From Stephania yunnanensis (lineage: Eukaryota; Streptophyta; Magnoliopsida; Ranunculales; Menispermaceae), in assembly GCA_039657365.1 (NCBI GenBank), contig CM077585.1:26561297-26625296 (forward strand): a stretch of DNA of 64,000 bases, written 5' to 3'. The translations under genes and the position numbers were made by a program. The notes beneath the pieces are model-generated. The model saw only the letters and a program-made list of their open reading frames with translations, did no database searches and was not told the DNA's origin. Below are positions 1 through 11,845 of the stretch, piece after piece. The number at the start of each line of letters is the position of its first letter. The first letter of the stretch is position 1.

Positions 1-1266
1 CGCAATATACCTTTCGAAGGTTGATCGATCTCTAAGGCGCCGCCAACGACGAACGCCTCTACCAAAAGAGTCCACACATGAACAGCGGCCGAGATTCGAA
101 GTGCTAGCTTCGAGAGAATACCAAACCTTTTGTTTCTCTCCAAAACGATCCAGAGCATACCAAAAACCCTAAGTTGTTTCTAAAACGAAAATAGAGTTTC
201 GGCCTTTTGATCTTTCGTCCGTGTATTCTAACTTAAAGCGTCTATTTATACAACCCTTGTATATAGACGGTTAAGTAAATTACACATATACCCCTACTTA
301 AAGAAATATAAGTGTAATACACCACAAGGACGTTTCCATCATGAATTTTATCATATAAAATTCATTTTTCCGAACCATCTTAAAATCTCGCAAAACCATT
401 CTTAGCAAGTGCGACCCAATAGGCTTATACAACGTTGGCGATTGTACCAAAACACATTTTGGTATACAAGTCATAAGTTTACCTCTAGCAAGACATTATG
501 ACTACCCGAGTTGTACGAATATCAAATCGATACAACCTAATCAATAGTGTATATAACATCATTTTGTCACACGATATCCTTTTGATCAAACATAAGGCAT
601 AGAATTGTCATCCAACATGTTCTATCATAGTAGTCTCGATCTCTAGGAAGACTGAAAACATCCAAGTGACATTGATCAATATCAATTCACTTAGACTAGG
701 CCTTTTAACAGTCTAACACATCGAGGGATCCACTGGATATCTCTCTTTATATGAGAGGGACAAATCCTATCTTGATTACACAACTTCATCACATTGCTCA
801 CATAGTAACCAATCACAACCTTTATAATCATCCGGTTAAAGACAATGTTTGATAGTGTCAAATCACTATGTTCCTAATGTTGAAGTCTCTAATAATCTCA
901 AGTCAAAGGACTGAAAAATATACTTATCATGAGAAACAACTATGACTTAATCCATGTGATGTTCTCATAGCGGGCCGGTCTAGTACTTTGTTCCCTAACA
1001 AGTACTCGTGATCTTGATTCGTATCCCTATACGTATAATCATCATATGATCATCAATCAAGACTCACACTAGTCTTAATTCATTATAGTTCCCAAGATAA
1101 TGATCGATCAGGGACATTTAGGATATTTCTCAAATACCCATGGATCTTATTATAATGTAAACATGCAAATTAATTATAATAAACAGCAAATAAAATCCTC
1201 TATTTTATTAACTAAAAGTATTCATAAAGACAGTTAATGGATTGACCTAGGGCACATGCCCCAACA
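1..1266 (-). repeat. LTR of the Copia-A family, cut by the window edge
   Basis: Runs closely parallel to both LTRs of Copia-A (35608-36872 and 42366-43625), including the shared end GGGCACATGCCCCAACA at 1250-1266. The first ~120 bases of the LTR lie outside the window. To its right there is no polypurine tract (the element at 36873 has TCTCCCAC there) and no element interior, so this looks like a solo or truncated LTR rather than one end of a complete element. Orientation follows Copia-A (minus). The next five bases, TGAAT, would be the target duplication if it is a solo LTR; the other copy is off-window. Confidence 0.85.
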
Positions 1267-4200
1267 TGAATCTCATTCAAGTATCAATACATTGCAAGAC
1301 CTAGCCAATCTTGATTTTCATAATTCAATTCTCATTCTAATTTGAATACTATTTCACTAACCATTGATAATTGTTTCATATCCATACAAACTTTAGTACC
1401 TATCCCAGTTTACTTTCTGATAACTGATCATCTCTTTTTAATTGAATTATCAGCCGATTAATTCTTAAACAATCATCAATCAAAAATTACATATTGATGC
1501 AAATAATATTCGAGCACTACATTAGACACTAAAAAGAGTTGCGTGTTTATCTAATCCATCACCATTCTAGCATTCCCCAACATAAACTAAGAATTAAACT
1601 AGTCATCCCAAGACTATAGGTCTCATAATAAATCTATCACCCATGATACGAGATCTCGAATTTTAATCTAATCAGAAATAAAAACCTGACATATTATGCA
1701 ACTCCCACTCAATTTCTAAGTATCTAATAACAATATTATTTAGATTGTGGACTAAAAAGCAATTACCAATTTCAACTCATCAGCTAATTCACTTAACTTC
1801 TTCTTTGATTGGCTAAAAAATTATCAACTTTTCTAACTTCGTCAAATCATTCTCTAACGATGAGTTCATCAAGAAGCTCATTCCTTTCACTTTACTAAGA
1901 TTTTCCACAGACTCACGTCTTAATCACTTAATGTTCACCAACTTCTCTCATTGCCTTAATAAAGATAATTATCCTTAACTTGAGTAGACATACGTTGCTA
2001 AACAGAGATATCAACATATTCAATGATTATACTCTCATAACATAACTTTTAACTTGTATTTTATAAAAGTTTATAAATATGTTATCTTTTTTTATTTCTA
2101 ATCAATTACAATTTGAAGAGTATTTAATTCTTCAAACATATCAAGTAAGATACATTGTACTATATTAAATATTTCCAATCTAATAGAGATAACGCTTATT
2201 AACTGAGTTATAAGTTGTACGTAACTTTTCACTTCATTTGTATCTTCGCAGTCATCCGGATATCCTACATCAACTCCAATTTACAATAAGTAGTGCTTTA
2301 AACTTCACCACTGACTAATTAGGTAGTGTAGGACTACAATTGAACCAATGTACAACGTATTCATCGATATTAGTTGTACATTAATCAGTTCAAAAGTTTC
2401 AACTTTTAGATATTGATTCCTTGTAAGATCCTTGTGAAGATATGTTAAGTTCCATCAAACTTATAATATGATATTCTAACTTGATCGGGACTCATTAACC
2501 TGAAATTTTCATGTTCATACTAATGTGAGAATATATTGACCATTTAGTTGCCTATATTTTAGCCTCCAATGACTCTGACAAAACTTCATAGACTCTTTTA
2601 TACCAACTGTCACTAATTTATTCAATTATTCAAAGATGGGTAGATGCATCACACCGATCTTCTATGCTGTGAAAGAATCGTGATTACAAAACGGAGTTAC
2701 TTTGACTTTTGGTCATGCACAACTACTCCAATGCCTTACCTTGGCTAAAGGAGTCCGTCCGTGTCACCTCCAAAAGCTAAAATTCATCTCAACATCTCAT
2801 TTTATTTTATACATTGAGTCTATTCTGTTCATTTTTTGTTGATCTTAGATATTCTCACATTGATCTTGCTCTTAGTCCCTTTACAAAGTTATTACAACTT
2901 CTATTCAACACGTAAATCACTTACAACTCCTTAGTTTTGACTTAAGAAGGTAATTTATATCCCTTCTCTTTTCAAAAATATAGCTAAGATGGTGAAACTT
3001 CTTATTGTCATTTAATGAATCGAAGTCTTTCTTAGCTAGTCTTAATTCGAAACAGAGTGACTTAAACAATTAGACTGCTTTTCATTGCCTTACATTATTT
3101 CCATTAGTCTCAAATATCCTGACTTTTTTTTTCTCAAAAAAAGATCTGGTGCCTTTCAAGAGACTATGTAAGATAACTTTGTATCTTATTATTCATCAAA
3201 TTATTTCAATGAATTTACCTTTCCATTATTATTCAACTCAAAATATACAAGAATTTGAATTTTCAAACTCCGATTAACTTAATGACTAATCAAATTCTTA
3301 AAGGATACTATTCCAATCCTTAAAGTCTCACAAATGAAAATTCCTGCAATATAGGAGCTCATAATGGCGTCTTATACAAACTCACGTACTAATACTTAAT
3401 CAGCACATCTATCTCTTCATTGGTGATATTTTTAAGTTGTACTGATAAATATCATTACTTAATTTAATTAGAAGTGACTATTGGGTACTTTGAATCTCAA
3501 AACACAATCAGTTGTGTCTATTATTAGACCATTTCTCCCAATACCTTAACTTCTTACACTTTTGAACTTATCACTACAATTTTTATTTTCAAGTTAGAAG
3601 TTTTCATCGATCTTTATTCTATAACAACACCTAATCTGGTGTTAACAAAGATTACTTCTAACTCGTGTATTTTTATTTGTTTCATCATTTCCTTTATTCG
3701 ACTCATAGAACCATTATACTCAACATTACTTATAAATACATAATTTGTGTTATAAACAATCAAAAGTTTCAGTACTTCTTTTTAGAAGTCATTTGACTGT
3801 TCTAAACTACGGTTATATTTTTGTTTTTTTTTACTTTTTGTAGAAAACAGCTTGGACAACTTGATCTATCATATCACAATCTCATTGTGATTTTTCAGTC
3901 AAAACTTAGCTTGTCTAATCAATTTTTATTTTTGAGAACTTATGTCTTCTTTTTCTTTTCATTTGAGACTCGTTTAAAAATAAATATTAGTTGATTATGA
4001 ATCAAACCAATATTTTATAGAATAGTCTTCCCGAGGTAACTATGCAACCAATACTAACTTTATTTTAAAATTCAAGATATCTATATCATGTGCTTCCCAA
4101 AGTCCCAATTTCATATTACATTTCTTCAAACGATTCTCAATCGCTTGAAACTTAATTTAAGTCTATTTTAATTTTTTCCTGAGCGTTTAAAAATTGTAAT

Positions 4201-4377
4201 AGTTCGATAAGTTCGATTTATTAAATATTCACGTTCACTATTTACATACATGAATCATTTGGAATTCCCTTTCAACCAATTTCTTATTGTTTCATAACTG
4301 ATACTTTTATTAGTTATATTAGTACCGAACCCCTTACAACACCTTTATGAATTCAGACTTCATAAGTTGTAACAATC
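1267..4377. other. AT-rich stretch without recognised gene
   Basis: About 3.1 kb with stops in all frames and no open frame above 60 codons. No terminal repeats, primer site or conserved motif was recognised. It may be an old, heavily decayed element or plain intergenic DNA. Confidence 0.4.
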
Positions 4378-6514
4378 CTAAAATTTTAACCTGTAAGGCA
4401 TATCAGGACGGTGACCTGAACCTATCATGATGTGTCACACTCTGTCAACCCTCGAGAGTCGACACCGAGATTAAGACCCGTAGCTCAGACCCACATGCAC
4501 ATCGTCGATAAGTCTAGGGCACGCCATCAGGGTATAAAGAGTTATTTTTGTGTGATACATGTTGATTGGTTGTATTATTATTTAATTCGCGTCGGACTAG
4601 TTAATGTTTTATTTGGTCGCGTTGTGTGTATGTATTGACGAGAATGTATGACGTTGCGGGATGCGTGTAACGCGGGTGTATGGGGTAGTCAGGAGTTTAT
4701 AAGTCACATCACTTATCACATCACAGCTACCCATCACATCACCCCTACCTCATTTTTTTCTCTCATAATTCCTCCCACTTCTCCAAACCAAACCCAACAC
4801 ACCTTCCCCTCTCTCTAATGAGCTTCTTCTTCTTCATCTCATTCCTTCCACCATTTTTCCTCCATCACCAAGATCTCCCCAAACTCCATGGTCTCAAAAA
4901 GTCGGTAATCTCTCTTGTGAAGACTTCCCACTTGGCTCATTTTGTCGGTGGCTTCCAAAATTGAGGTTAGTGACAAGCTTTATTGTAGAAAATTTTGGAG
5001 AATTTTTGGAACTTTAATGATGTTGGTGTTGGTGTTGGATTGTTGATGTTGTTCTTTTAGTAGTTGGGGATAAATTTGTTGTTGTTGATTTACCAAAAAA
5101 GGGTAATGAACGAATAGAAAGCAAAAATTTAAATAAAATTGGTTTTGAAATAAAATAAATTACAAAAAATAGATAAAAATAATGGAAAAAACTCGAAAAA
5201 TTCCAGAAAAATATGAAAAATTAAAAAAAACTAGAAAAATGAGTTTCAAGGCTTTTTCGGGCATTTGGCCCCTCAATATAATTCGAAAAGTGTGCTAAAA
5301 ATCAAACTTTTTGGAATAAAATTACAAATTTGTTGTCCCTTATTATAAATCAACTTAATGTGACTCTAAAATAATTAAAATGATATAATTGGACACCAGG
5401 GACTTATGAGACCATAGTCGAGTGTCGAGTGCACATCTCGAGGTGCGAACAAGACGTTTTGAGGGTTATTTGCAATTGCTTGAGGTAAGTAAAACTAGTT
5501 AGGAAATGCATAGTAGTTTATTTGAGCTTATATTTTATTGTTATTAAATTGTGTCCTTTTCTTTGAATTCCCACCCATCTATGAGTATCTGATGGCCAAG
5601 TGAGTTATGCTAGTGTCGCTGATTAGAGTGGTTACCGGGTTGCAATCGGGACCATGATGTCGAGTCACCGGACTATTTGGTCAGAATGAGATGTGATTTA
5701 TCTGGGGCACCGTTAATATCCCTCATTTGCGATGGTCTAGGTACAGCAGGCAACGTCGCGTCCTAGAACCCCAGTATGCTTGGCAATGTTGCGAGTCTAT
5801 GATGCTGACCTTGTGGCACCCGCACTCGGTGGTCTTAAACATTTGGGCACCTCTCTATTATTTCTTTTCACACTCATTCCTCGATATACTTTCATTTTTA
5901 TAGTCTTATTATCATGCATTCCATATAGCTTTCTTTCTATCTGTATGACTTTTAGAGTGCTTTATTCATTTTGAATAACTGTTTAGATCCTACTAGCTTT
6001 TACTTACTAGACTCTGTATTCTTATGTTTGATCGAGTGTTAGGTCCACAGCCAAGAAAGTGCAACACCCTAACACTTGGTGATCTACTCTAAGGATATTG
6101 GAGCGGCTCTCCTCTGCAAACTTTCGTAGGTTTTTGACTTTTTGTATTATTTATATATGTTTTTATCACACTTAGGATACTTTTTTGGGTTGAGAGATAC
6201 ACATGACTTGTAAATCAATTTTGCATAGTTATGACACTTGGCTTAAGATATACGTGAATATACATATTTACAAGGTTCCACATTTAGGGTGTCTGACTGT
6301 TTTACTTTATTATGAGTTATTTACATATTAATTGCTACCGCTAACTTGTAAAACTTGAAAAAACATAAATAACTCGACTTAAAATTATGAACTTACTTAT
6401 ATGGATTGATCGGAAGGCTGACTTGGCCTACGTTGACATTGCAAAACTAGTTCGGGGGTCCACGTAGGCTTAAGCCGGCGGACCCGAGTTTGTGGGAAAC
6501 TCACTATAAAAAAA

Positions 6515-6975
6515 CAGCAGATCAGAAATGAAAATTTTTGTCTCTGATTTGCATAAATTTCGTCTCTAATTGAAATCTGCAACGGAACAGAGACGGAATA
6601 AATTCCGTCTCTGAAATCGTCGACGCTGATTCAATCAAAAACGAAAATTTGATTCCGTTTCTGATTTAGAGACGGATTAGAGACGGAATAAATTCTGTTT
6701 CTGATTAGAGACGGATTAGAAACGAAAATTAGAAACGGAACAGAGACGAAACAAAAATGGAAATTTTTCAAAATGGTACAATTGTAATTGCATTCCGTCT
6801 CTAATCCGTCTCTGATTAGCAACGGATCAGAGACGGAATGCATTATTTCCGTCTCTGATCGGTTGCTGATTCATGCATCTATTCCTCGAAAATTAGAGAT
6901 GAAATAGCAACGGAATCTCTGAATTCCGTTGCTAATTCTGTCTCTGAATTCAAATCCATCTCAATTCCGTCTTTG
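6515..6975. repeat. Left subterminal repeat array of CACTA-1
   Basis: GAGACGGA, AGAAACGGA and their complements (TCCGTCTCT, TCCGTTGCT) recur every 15-25 bases in both orientations. The region could fold into long hairpins. The same motif set is seen at the ends of CACTA-2, -3 and -4. Confidence 0.85.
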
Positions 6976-8957
6976 AATTCATATATATATATATAGGTCT
7001 CAATCCAAACACATTTAACCTGCCAATATATAATACAAATCATAGCTAAATAATATATTGATATTGCACAGTTTATATAAACTTAACAAATCCTTAAAAT
7101 TATCTTTTCTCAATGTACTGTACACGTAACAACAAAAACAATCTAAAAAGTTTCTATTTCGTATCTTTCTACAAAAATAAAAGCAAAAATTGTTCTAAAT
7201 GAAAAAAAAAAATGAAAAAGTGTTCCGAGATTATATAAAGTTGATTGTGCTTCAAAAAATACTTGACTTCGTACAAAACTCCTGAAAAAAGATCAAAAAG
7301 AAAAAAATCACTAAATTATACAAACAATAATAGGAATGTAAACAATATTATGGGAGAACTACGTATCATCGCAAGCACAAGTGTATGAGCCAAACACAAC
7401 ATATAAAGTAATAAAGAAAAAGAAATTCATCATTATCCAGAAGGAACATGGTGTTAATTAGCAAATTATCTCTCGCTCCAAACAATGACATGAAATTTAG
7501 TTCTAGATTAACACAAACAAATTTTTGTTTCGATGAAGCATTAGTTCAACTAAATAATTCAATATTTCTTCGCAGGGTTTCACTGGGAACAATCCAAGCA
7601 CATTGAACAATTGGGAACTATCACAGCTAGATGTATGGTTTCCTTGAAAGAATCTTGAACTGTAACCATTTTGGATCTTATGCCATGTGTTTGGGAAACT
7701 GCAGAATATTCAAGGTCGAAAGTAAAATATAAATCAAGGGCGCCCTTTCATACTCAATGATATTATAAATCTTGTAAGCATTCAAGTAAAATATAAATAA
7801 CAGTCAACTCTACCACTGCAGATGAAACTTATTTAACTACCAACAGAAAACTAGTGATTACAAAGAATCTTCCCATAAAGAGAGAGAGCCCTTCAAATAA
7901 GCAAATTATGGAGAGGCCCACTCTTTTGTTTTGCAGTAATAGATAATGTCAACATGAATGTAAGAATATGGACATTTTACTAATAACAACATGGGTGACA
8001 AGTATAACAATAAAAAAGCAACATAGAATTATATGGGACATACACCTAATAGTCATATAACAATATGTAAATTAACCACATACTTAAATATAAGAAATTC
8101 TGCCATTTTATTTGGTAGGCACAGGCCCTAAATGCTTATGTGGATTCAAAAGAACATATTCAAAATGTAGACATTCCAAATGTGGTATGGATTTTGCATA
8201 TTTAGATACTCCAAAGATTCAAACTTTCAAAAGCCAATTACAATGATTTGCATATCCCAAAATTAATTTTGAATCAAATAACAAGGTTTAGGAGAAAATC
8301 CAAATTTTTAGCACACATCCAAAGTACAAAGAGAGTTCATCAGACGTTCTTAAAGATAATGTATTATAGGTGACAAGTAATTATGATGTGATGCAAGTTA
8401 TGAGAATCTAAAAAGTAAACATATACAAATTATACGAGGCAGAAATTAGACAATTAACCATACAAAGCACCACATTATAAGTATTAAGTATGAAAAGAAT
8501 TAGAATTATGTAAGGTATTCAAGTATTCACAATTTTCAGGTTCTGTTGGAAAATAAAAAGTTGGTCCCCAATCAAGGTAGGAAATATACAAGAATATTTC
8601 AAACTAACATCTCAGTAGATGGCAAACTCCATGTTCATGTTCAAATATTAACTATAAAAAAGTTTGTTAAAAACTCTAAAAAGGCTACTAGATCATCAGA
8701 GAAGAGTAAAAGAATATAATTTCTTCTTCAAAAGAGCGTATTTTATTATATTTCTTTAAGCTAATAAAGTAATTGGGAAAATCAATAGGAATAACAACAG
8801 TACATTACAAAACACCTCTAGAGTACATATCTGCCAATTTAGTCGACATCGTTGGAAAGAAAAAGAAATTGTCATCAAAGAAAAACATGATGTAGCTCGA
8901 AGCAACTTTAATGTTCATTGAGATGATATAAATTAAACCAAAAGGTAGTATATCTTG

Positions 8958-9883
8958 TACCTCTAAAATAGCTTTCATCTGCGTAAAGAAAGGATTTCTT
9001 TCATAAATATGTATCTTCTTGCTGCAGAAAGAGAGAATGGATGACAACCACGAAATTAGGTTGCACTGTTCAACTAAATAGTTAGCTAGGAATGGCAACT
9101 TCACCGACTTCTTCATAATTTGTAAAGCAAAAAAAATACACTTTCTAGTCACCATAAAAATATGAAAATGAGATTTATATCTTGCCAGCAAAATCCAAAC
9201 TAAAGAACCTGGTGCAAACTTCAATACATAGGCACCATGCCAAATTCCATGATGGAAATTATTCAAAAAAATAAAGCCATGATGGAGAGAAAAAGATTCG
9301 CCTGCAATATAAGTATTTTTGACTCACGTGAATGAAGAAGGTTCATGTAAACCAGAAAAGAACAATTACAATATGAACCAATTGAACAGTTTGAATCGAG
9401 GCATAAAATGAAACAAGAAAATGGCATGACAACATAGCCTCAGTCCCAAATTAATTGGGGTCGGCTACATAGATTAAACTCTTTCAATTGAACAGTTCGA
9501 ATCGAGCCTCAAAATGAAACAAGAAAATGGCATGACTAAAATTGAAAATAAAAATTGATTCAAACCTTCTCTGTTTCTACTTTCTTATCGCCAAAGCATC
9601 TCTAGTGAGATGGATGAGCACTTGCCAAAGGTAAGGTTGGGGGTTCGACTCATGTTGGAGTCAAGGACTCAAGGGTGTTGCAATTAAGTTGGTTTCCTAT
9701 TTTAAAAAATTGTAAATTAAAAAAAAGATTATGTACCTTCCTATTCACTTGTTGAAAGCGCATCAATAGTTTACTTATGGCAGCATAATGATCATTTGAA
9801 GGGTCTAACAATACAAAAGATGCTTCGGCAGAAAAAACTGCCACCACTGATGGGATTCTCTGCCACGGTTCTGTTATCCCATT
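8958..9883 (-). pseudogene. Captured gene fragment resembling URB1/NPA1 C-terminal exons
   Basis: Two minus-strand segments read like consecutive exons of a plant URB1 (nucleolar pre-ribosomal-associated protein 1), a large nucleolar protein needed for 60S ribosome assembly. Segment one (9883-9737) contains RIPSVVAVFSAEASFVLLD followed by PSNDHYAAISKLLM. Segment two (9131-8958) contains MKKSVKLPFLANYLVEQC then ISWLSSILSF. Their order matches the order I recall for the URB1 C-terminal half. The space between them is intron-like and holds a SINE fragment. Both are surrounded by stops, lie wholly inside CACTA-1 and have no start codon in context, so this is a transduplicated, probably non-functional fragment. 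The family assignment is from memory of the motif, not a search. Confidence 0.55.
9379..9536 (-). repeat. SINE-like fragment between two 52-bp direct repeats
   Basis: 9379-9430 and 9485-9536 are near-identical 52-base direct repeats (CAATTGAACAG ... AATGGCATGAC). The 54 bases between them include CAGTCCCAAATTAATTGGGG followed by TCGGCTACAT, which is the 3' part of an Au-type plant SINE read in reverse. The SINE body is missing. Lies in the intron-like gap of the URB1-like fragment. Confidence 0.65.
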
Positions 9884-11019
9884 TTGCAAACATGTTAAAA
9901 TAAGTCTAAGGTGCAATCCATCTTTCCTGTTTTGGCAAGTCTGAAAAGATTGTACATTCAGAAAAGAGCTTCACATCAAATTTATATAAAGGTAAATTTA
10001 CAAAAATAAACAAGTATAGAATGATTGATTACAAGTTACCGGTTGTACCAGAAAAGAAATGAAAAAACGGAATAGATAACATATTATGATGCACATTTCG
10101 GAATTTTTCATTCTAGATGTTATGACTTATCCAAAAAGAAGGACGAAGATTCAATAGGTTAGCATAACTGATTCTTGTCAATGCAAAACTTTTATAATAG
10201 AGTAGAAAGGAAGCATCAACAGTTCAAAGTTAGTCCTACTAAACTTGAAACATCTAATAGAGAATTGTCTAATCCTCCATTGTTATATTAAATCATGATT
10301 TGGCTTTTATCAATCTATACAATATCATCAAAGTAAACTTGTACAATAGAGTATCTTCTCAAATATGTTTAGTCAATCTAAACAAAACTAAAGCAAAGAT
10401 AAGCCCAGAATATACCTATTACTGTCAAAAGGATTTCACTTGCTTTCTCAAGTCGTTGTTTTTCACAAGGTCATTCCTCAGGCAAGCAAATCTTTGAAGA
10501 AATCGACATACCTATATGCCAATAGCTTTTTTTTCCTTCCTATAACAAAAATATTTTTTTTGCTTAAAACCCATTCTCACACTGCTGAATTCTCTTCATA
10601 GGCCTTCTTAAATACTATATCAATAAATCAAGGGAGCAAGAGAACTGTTAGAAGAAATAGAAGACATAGCTGTGTATGCGATTTTTTGTGTTGTACTGTA
10701 CATATGAATGCATCGGCAGTTGAGATGGATCAACAACCTCATTTCCTGTACTGTGCAGAAGATCAAGGCGGCCCTTCACTGCGATAGTTGGGTAGAATAA
10801 TAGAGAAGGGGTTTGATGGTGTTACCTTGACTAGTTCGGCGACGGCTTAGGGTGGGGCGTAGGTCGACGACGGCTTAGGGCTTCGGAGGCTCCAATCTCC
10901 GGCAGCCGGTGACGGCAAAGCCGATGGCCTCGTCGCAGCCGCAATCCCAGCGACGGCAGAGATTTAGGGTTTGGGAGAGAGATTTCGGTGAGAGCAGAGA
11001 GCGGTGAGCGGTGACCGGA

Positions 11020-11325
11020 GAGAGAGCAGAGAGCCGATTAGAGGCGGTGAAAGAGAGACCAGAGCGCAAGGAAAGAGGCGAAAGGGGGTTAAGAGAGACG
11101 AGACGGAGGGTTGAGAGAGACGAGACGAAAGAGGGTTGAGAGAGAGACGATCGATTGTGACCAGAGAGAGAGCTGAGAGCCGATTAGAGGCGGTGAGAGA
11201 GAGAAACCAGAGCGCAAGGAGAGAGACGAAAGAGGGTTGAGAGAGACGAGACGAAAGAGGACGAAAGAGGGTTGAGAGAGACGGACGAAAAAGGGTTGAG
11301 AAAGACGATCGATTTTAGACGATTG
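11020..11325. repeat. Purine-rich tandem duplication in CACTA-1
   Basis: A block beginning GAGAGCCGATTAGAGGCGGTG is repeated about 146 bases later (11029 and 11175). Inside it, GAGGGTTGAGAGAGACGAGA units recur at about 25-base spacing. One strand is almost pure purine. A run of G at about 11335-11347 follows. Confidence 0.75.
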
Positions 11326-11439
11326 TGTGTGTGTGTGGGGGGGGGGTTGGGGTGCCTAGATCGAAGCACCTCAAATCTCGAGATTTGATGAACGGTTATT
11401 AAAAAATAATGTTTTGGTGGGAATGTTGGCGCCATTATG

Positions 11440-11598
11440 TAGAGACGGAATTAATTTCGTCTCTATTTCCGTCTCTGATCTCTCTCTATTCCGTCTCTGA
11501 ATTAGTCCGTCTCAATTCCGTCTCTAACTACTTTTTCTTAGCAACAGAACTTAATTCCGTTGCTAATTCCGTTTCTAAATATCATTTTTCTTGTAGTG
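11440..11598. repeat. Right subterminal repeat array of CACTA-1
   Basis: TCCGTCTCT, TCCGTTGCT and GAGACGGAA units run up to the terminal TTGTAGTG. The boundary with the interior is marked by GGTGGGAATGTTGGCGCCAT at about 11416, a block also present in CACTA-2 (complement, 21124) and CACTA-3 (33990). Confidence 0.85.
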
Positions 11599-11831
11599 AC
11601 TGGGGCCGTCACACAATTCCATTTCACATCCATTTACGCTCAGATTAGTTTCACAAGCATATTCTCCTAGGAGAATAAACTTCCTATCGTATATCTAGCG
11701 ATAATATTTACATACAACAAAAATATAACATAATAATTCAAATACCTCAATCTCACGGTCACTTCCCAACTAATTGCGCTAAATAACTCTTTGGTTCTCA
11801 ACCAAAGTTTATCCCCAATCGAGCCAAACCT

Positions 11832-11845
11832 AGCTTGTAATACCA
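11832..11845 (-). other. Decayed primer-binding site
   Basis: On the minus strand this reads TGGTATTACAAGCT, close to TGGTATCAGAGCT, the initiator-Met-tRNA complement used by most plant LTR retrotransposons. It lies four bases from an LTR-like terminus (TGTCACTACC at 11850). Confidence 0.45.

Larger units (their letters stand above)
6502..11598. mobile_element. CACTA-1, non-autonomous CACTA (En/Spm) transposon
   Basis: Left end CACTATAAAAAAAC, right end TTTTTCTTGTAGTG: short inverted repeats starting CACTA. The 3-bp target duplication ACT is perfect (6499-6501 and 11599-11601). Both ends carry dense arrays of GAGACGGA in both orientations, the usual subterminal transposase-binding pattern of CACTA elements. 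Length 5097 bp. No transposase (TNPD-like) frame was found, so it would depend on another element. The interior holds a captured gene fragment (8958-9883) and a GC-rich block near the right end (10780-11330) that resembles a gene promoter and 5' leader. It is inserted into a gypsy-type LTR. Confidence 0.88.
4378..11613 (+). repeat. Gypsy-type LTR interrupted by CACTA-1
   Basis: Begins TGTAACAATCC and ends GGGGCCGTCACA, the TGTRAC...GTCACA termini typical of several plant Ty3/gypsy LTRs. Without the CACTA insertion the LTR is about 2.1 kb. Its last ~100 bases before the insertion (GGCTGACTTGGCCTACG and a CCACGTAGG motif) match the layout of the end of the solo LTR at 17650-17724. Flanks TAAGT and CAATT do not match, and there is no primer site after the right end, so it is truncated, recombined or not a simple solo LTR. 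The exact left boundary is uncertain. Confidence 0.5.

Noticed and set aside
8805..9266. Reading the 153-codon minus frame as a membrane protein gene
   Set aside because: Only the middle of the frame looks coding (URB1-like); the Phe-rich rest is intron-like T-rich DNA.
9590..9660. tRNA-like stretch with GGTTCGACTC (B-box-like)
   Set aside because: No cloverleaf could be formed by eye; at most a SINE remnant, not a tRNA gene.
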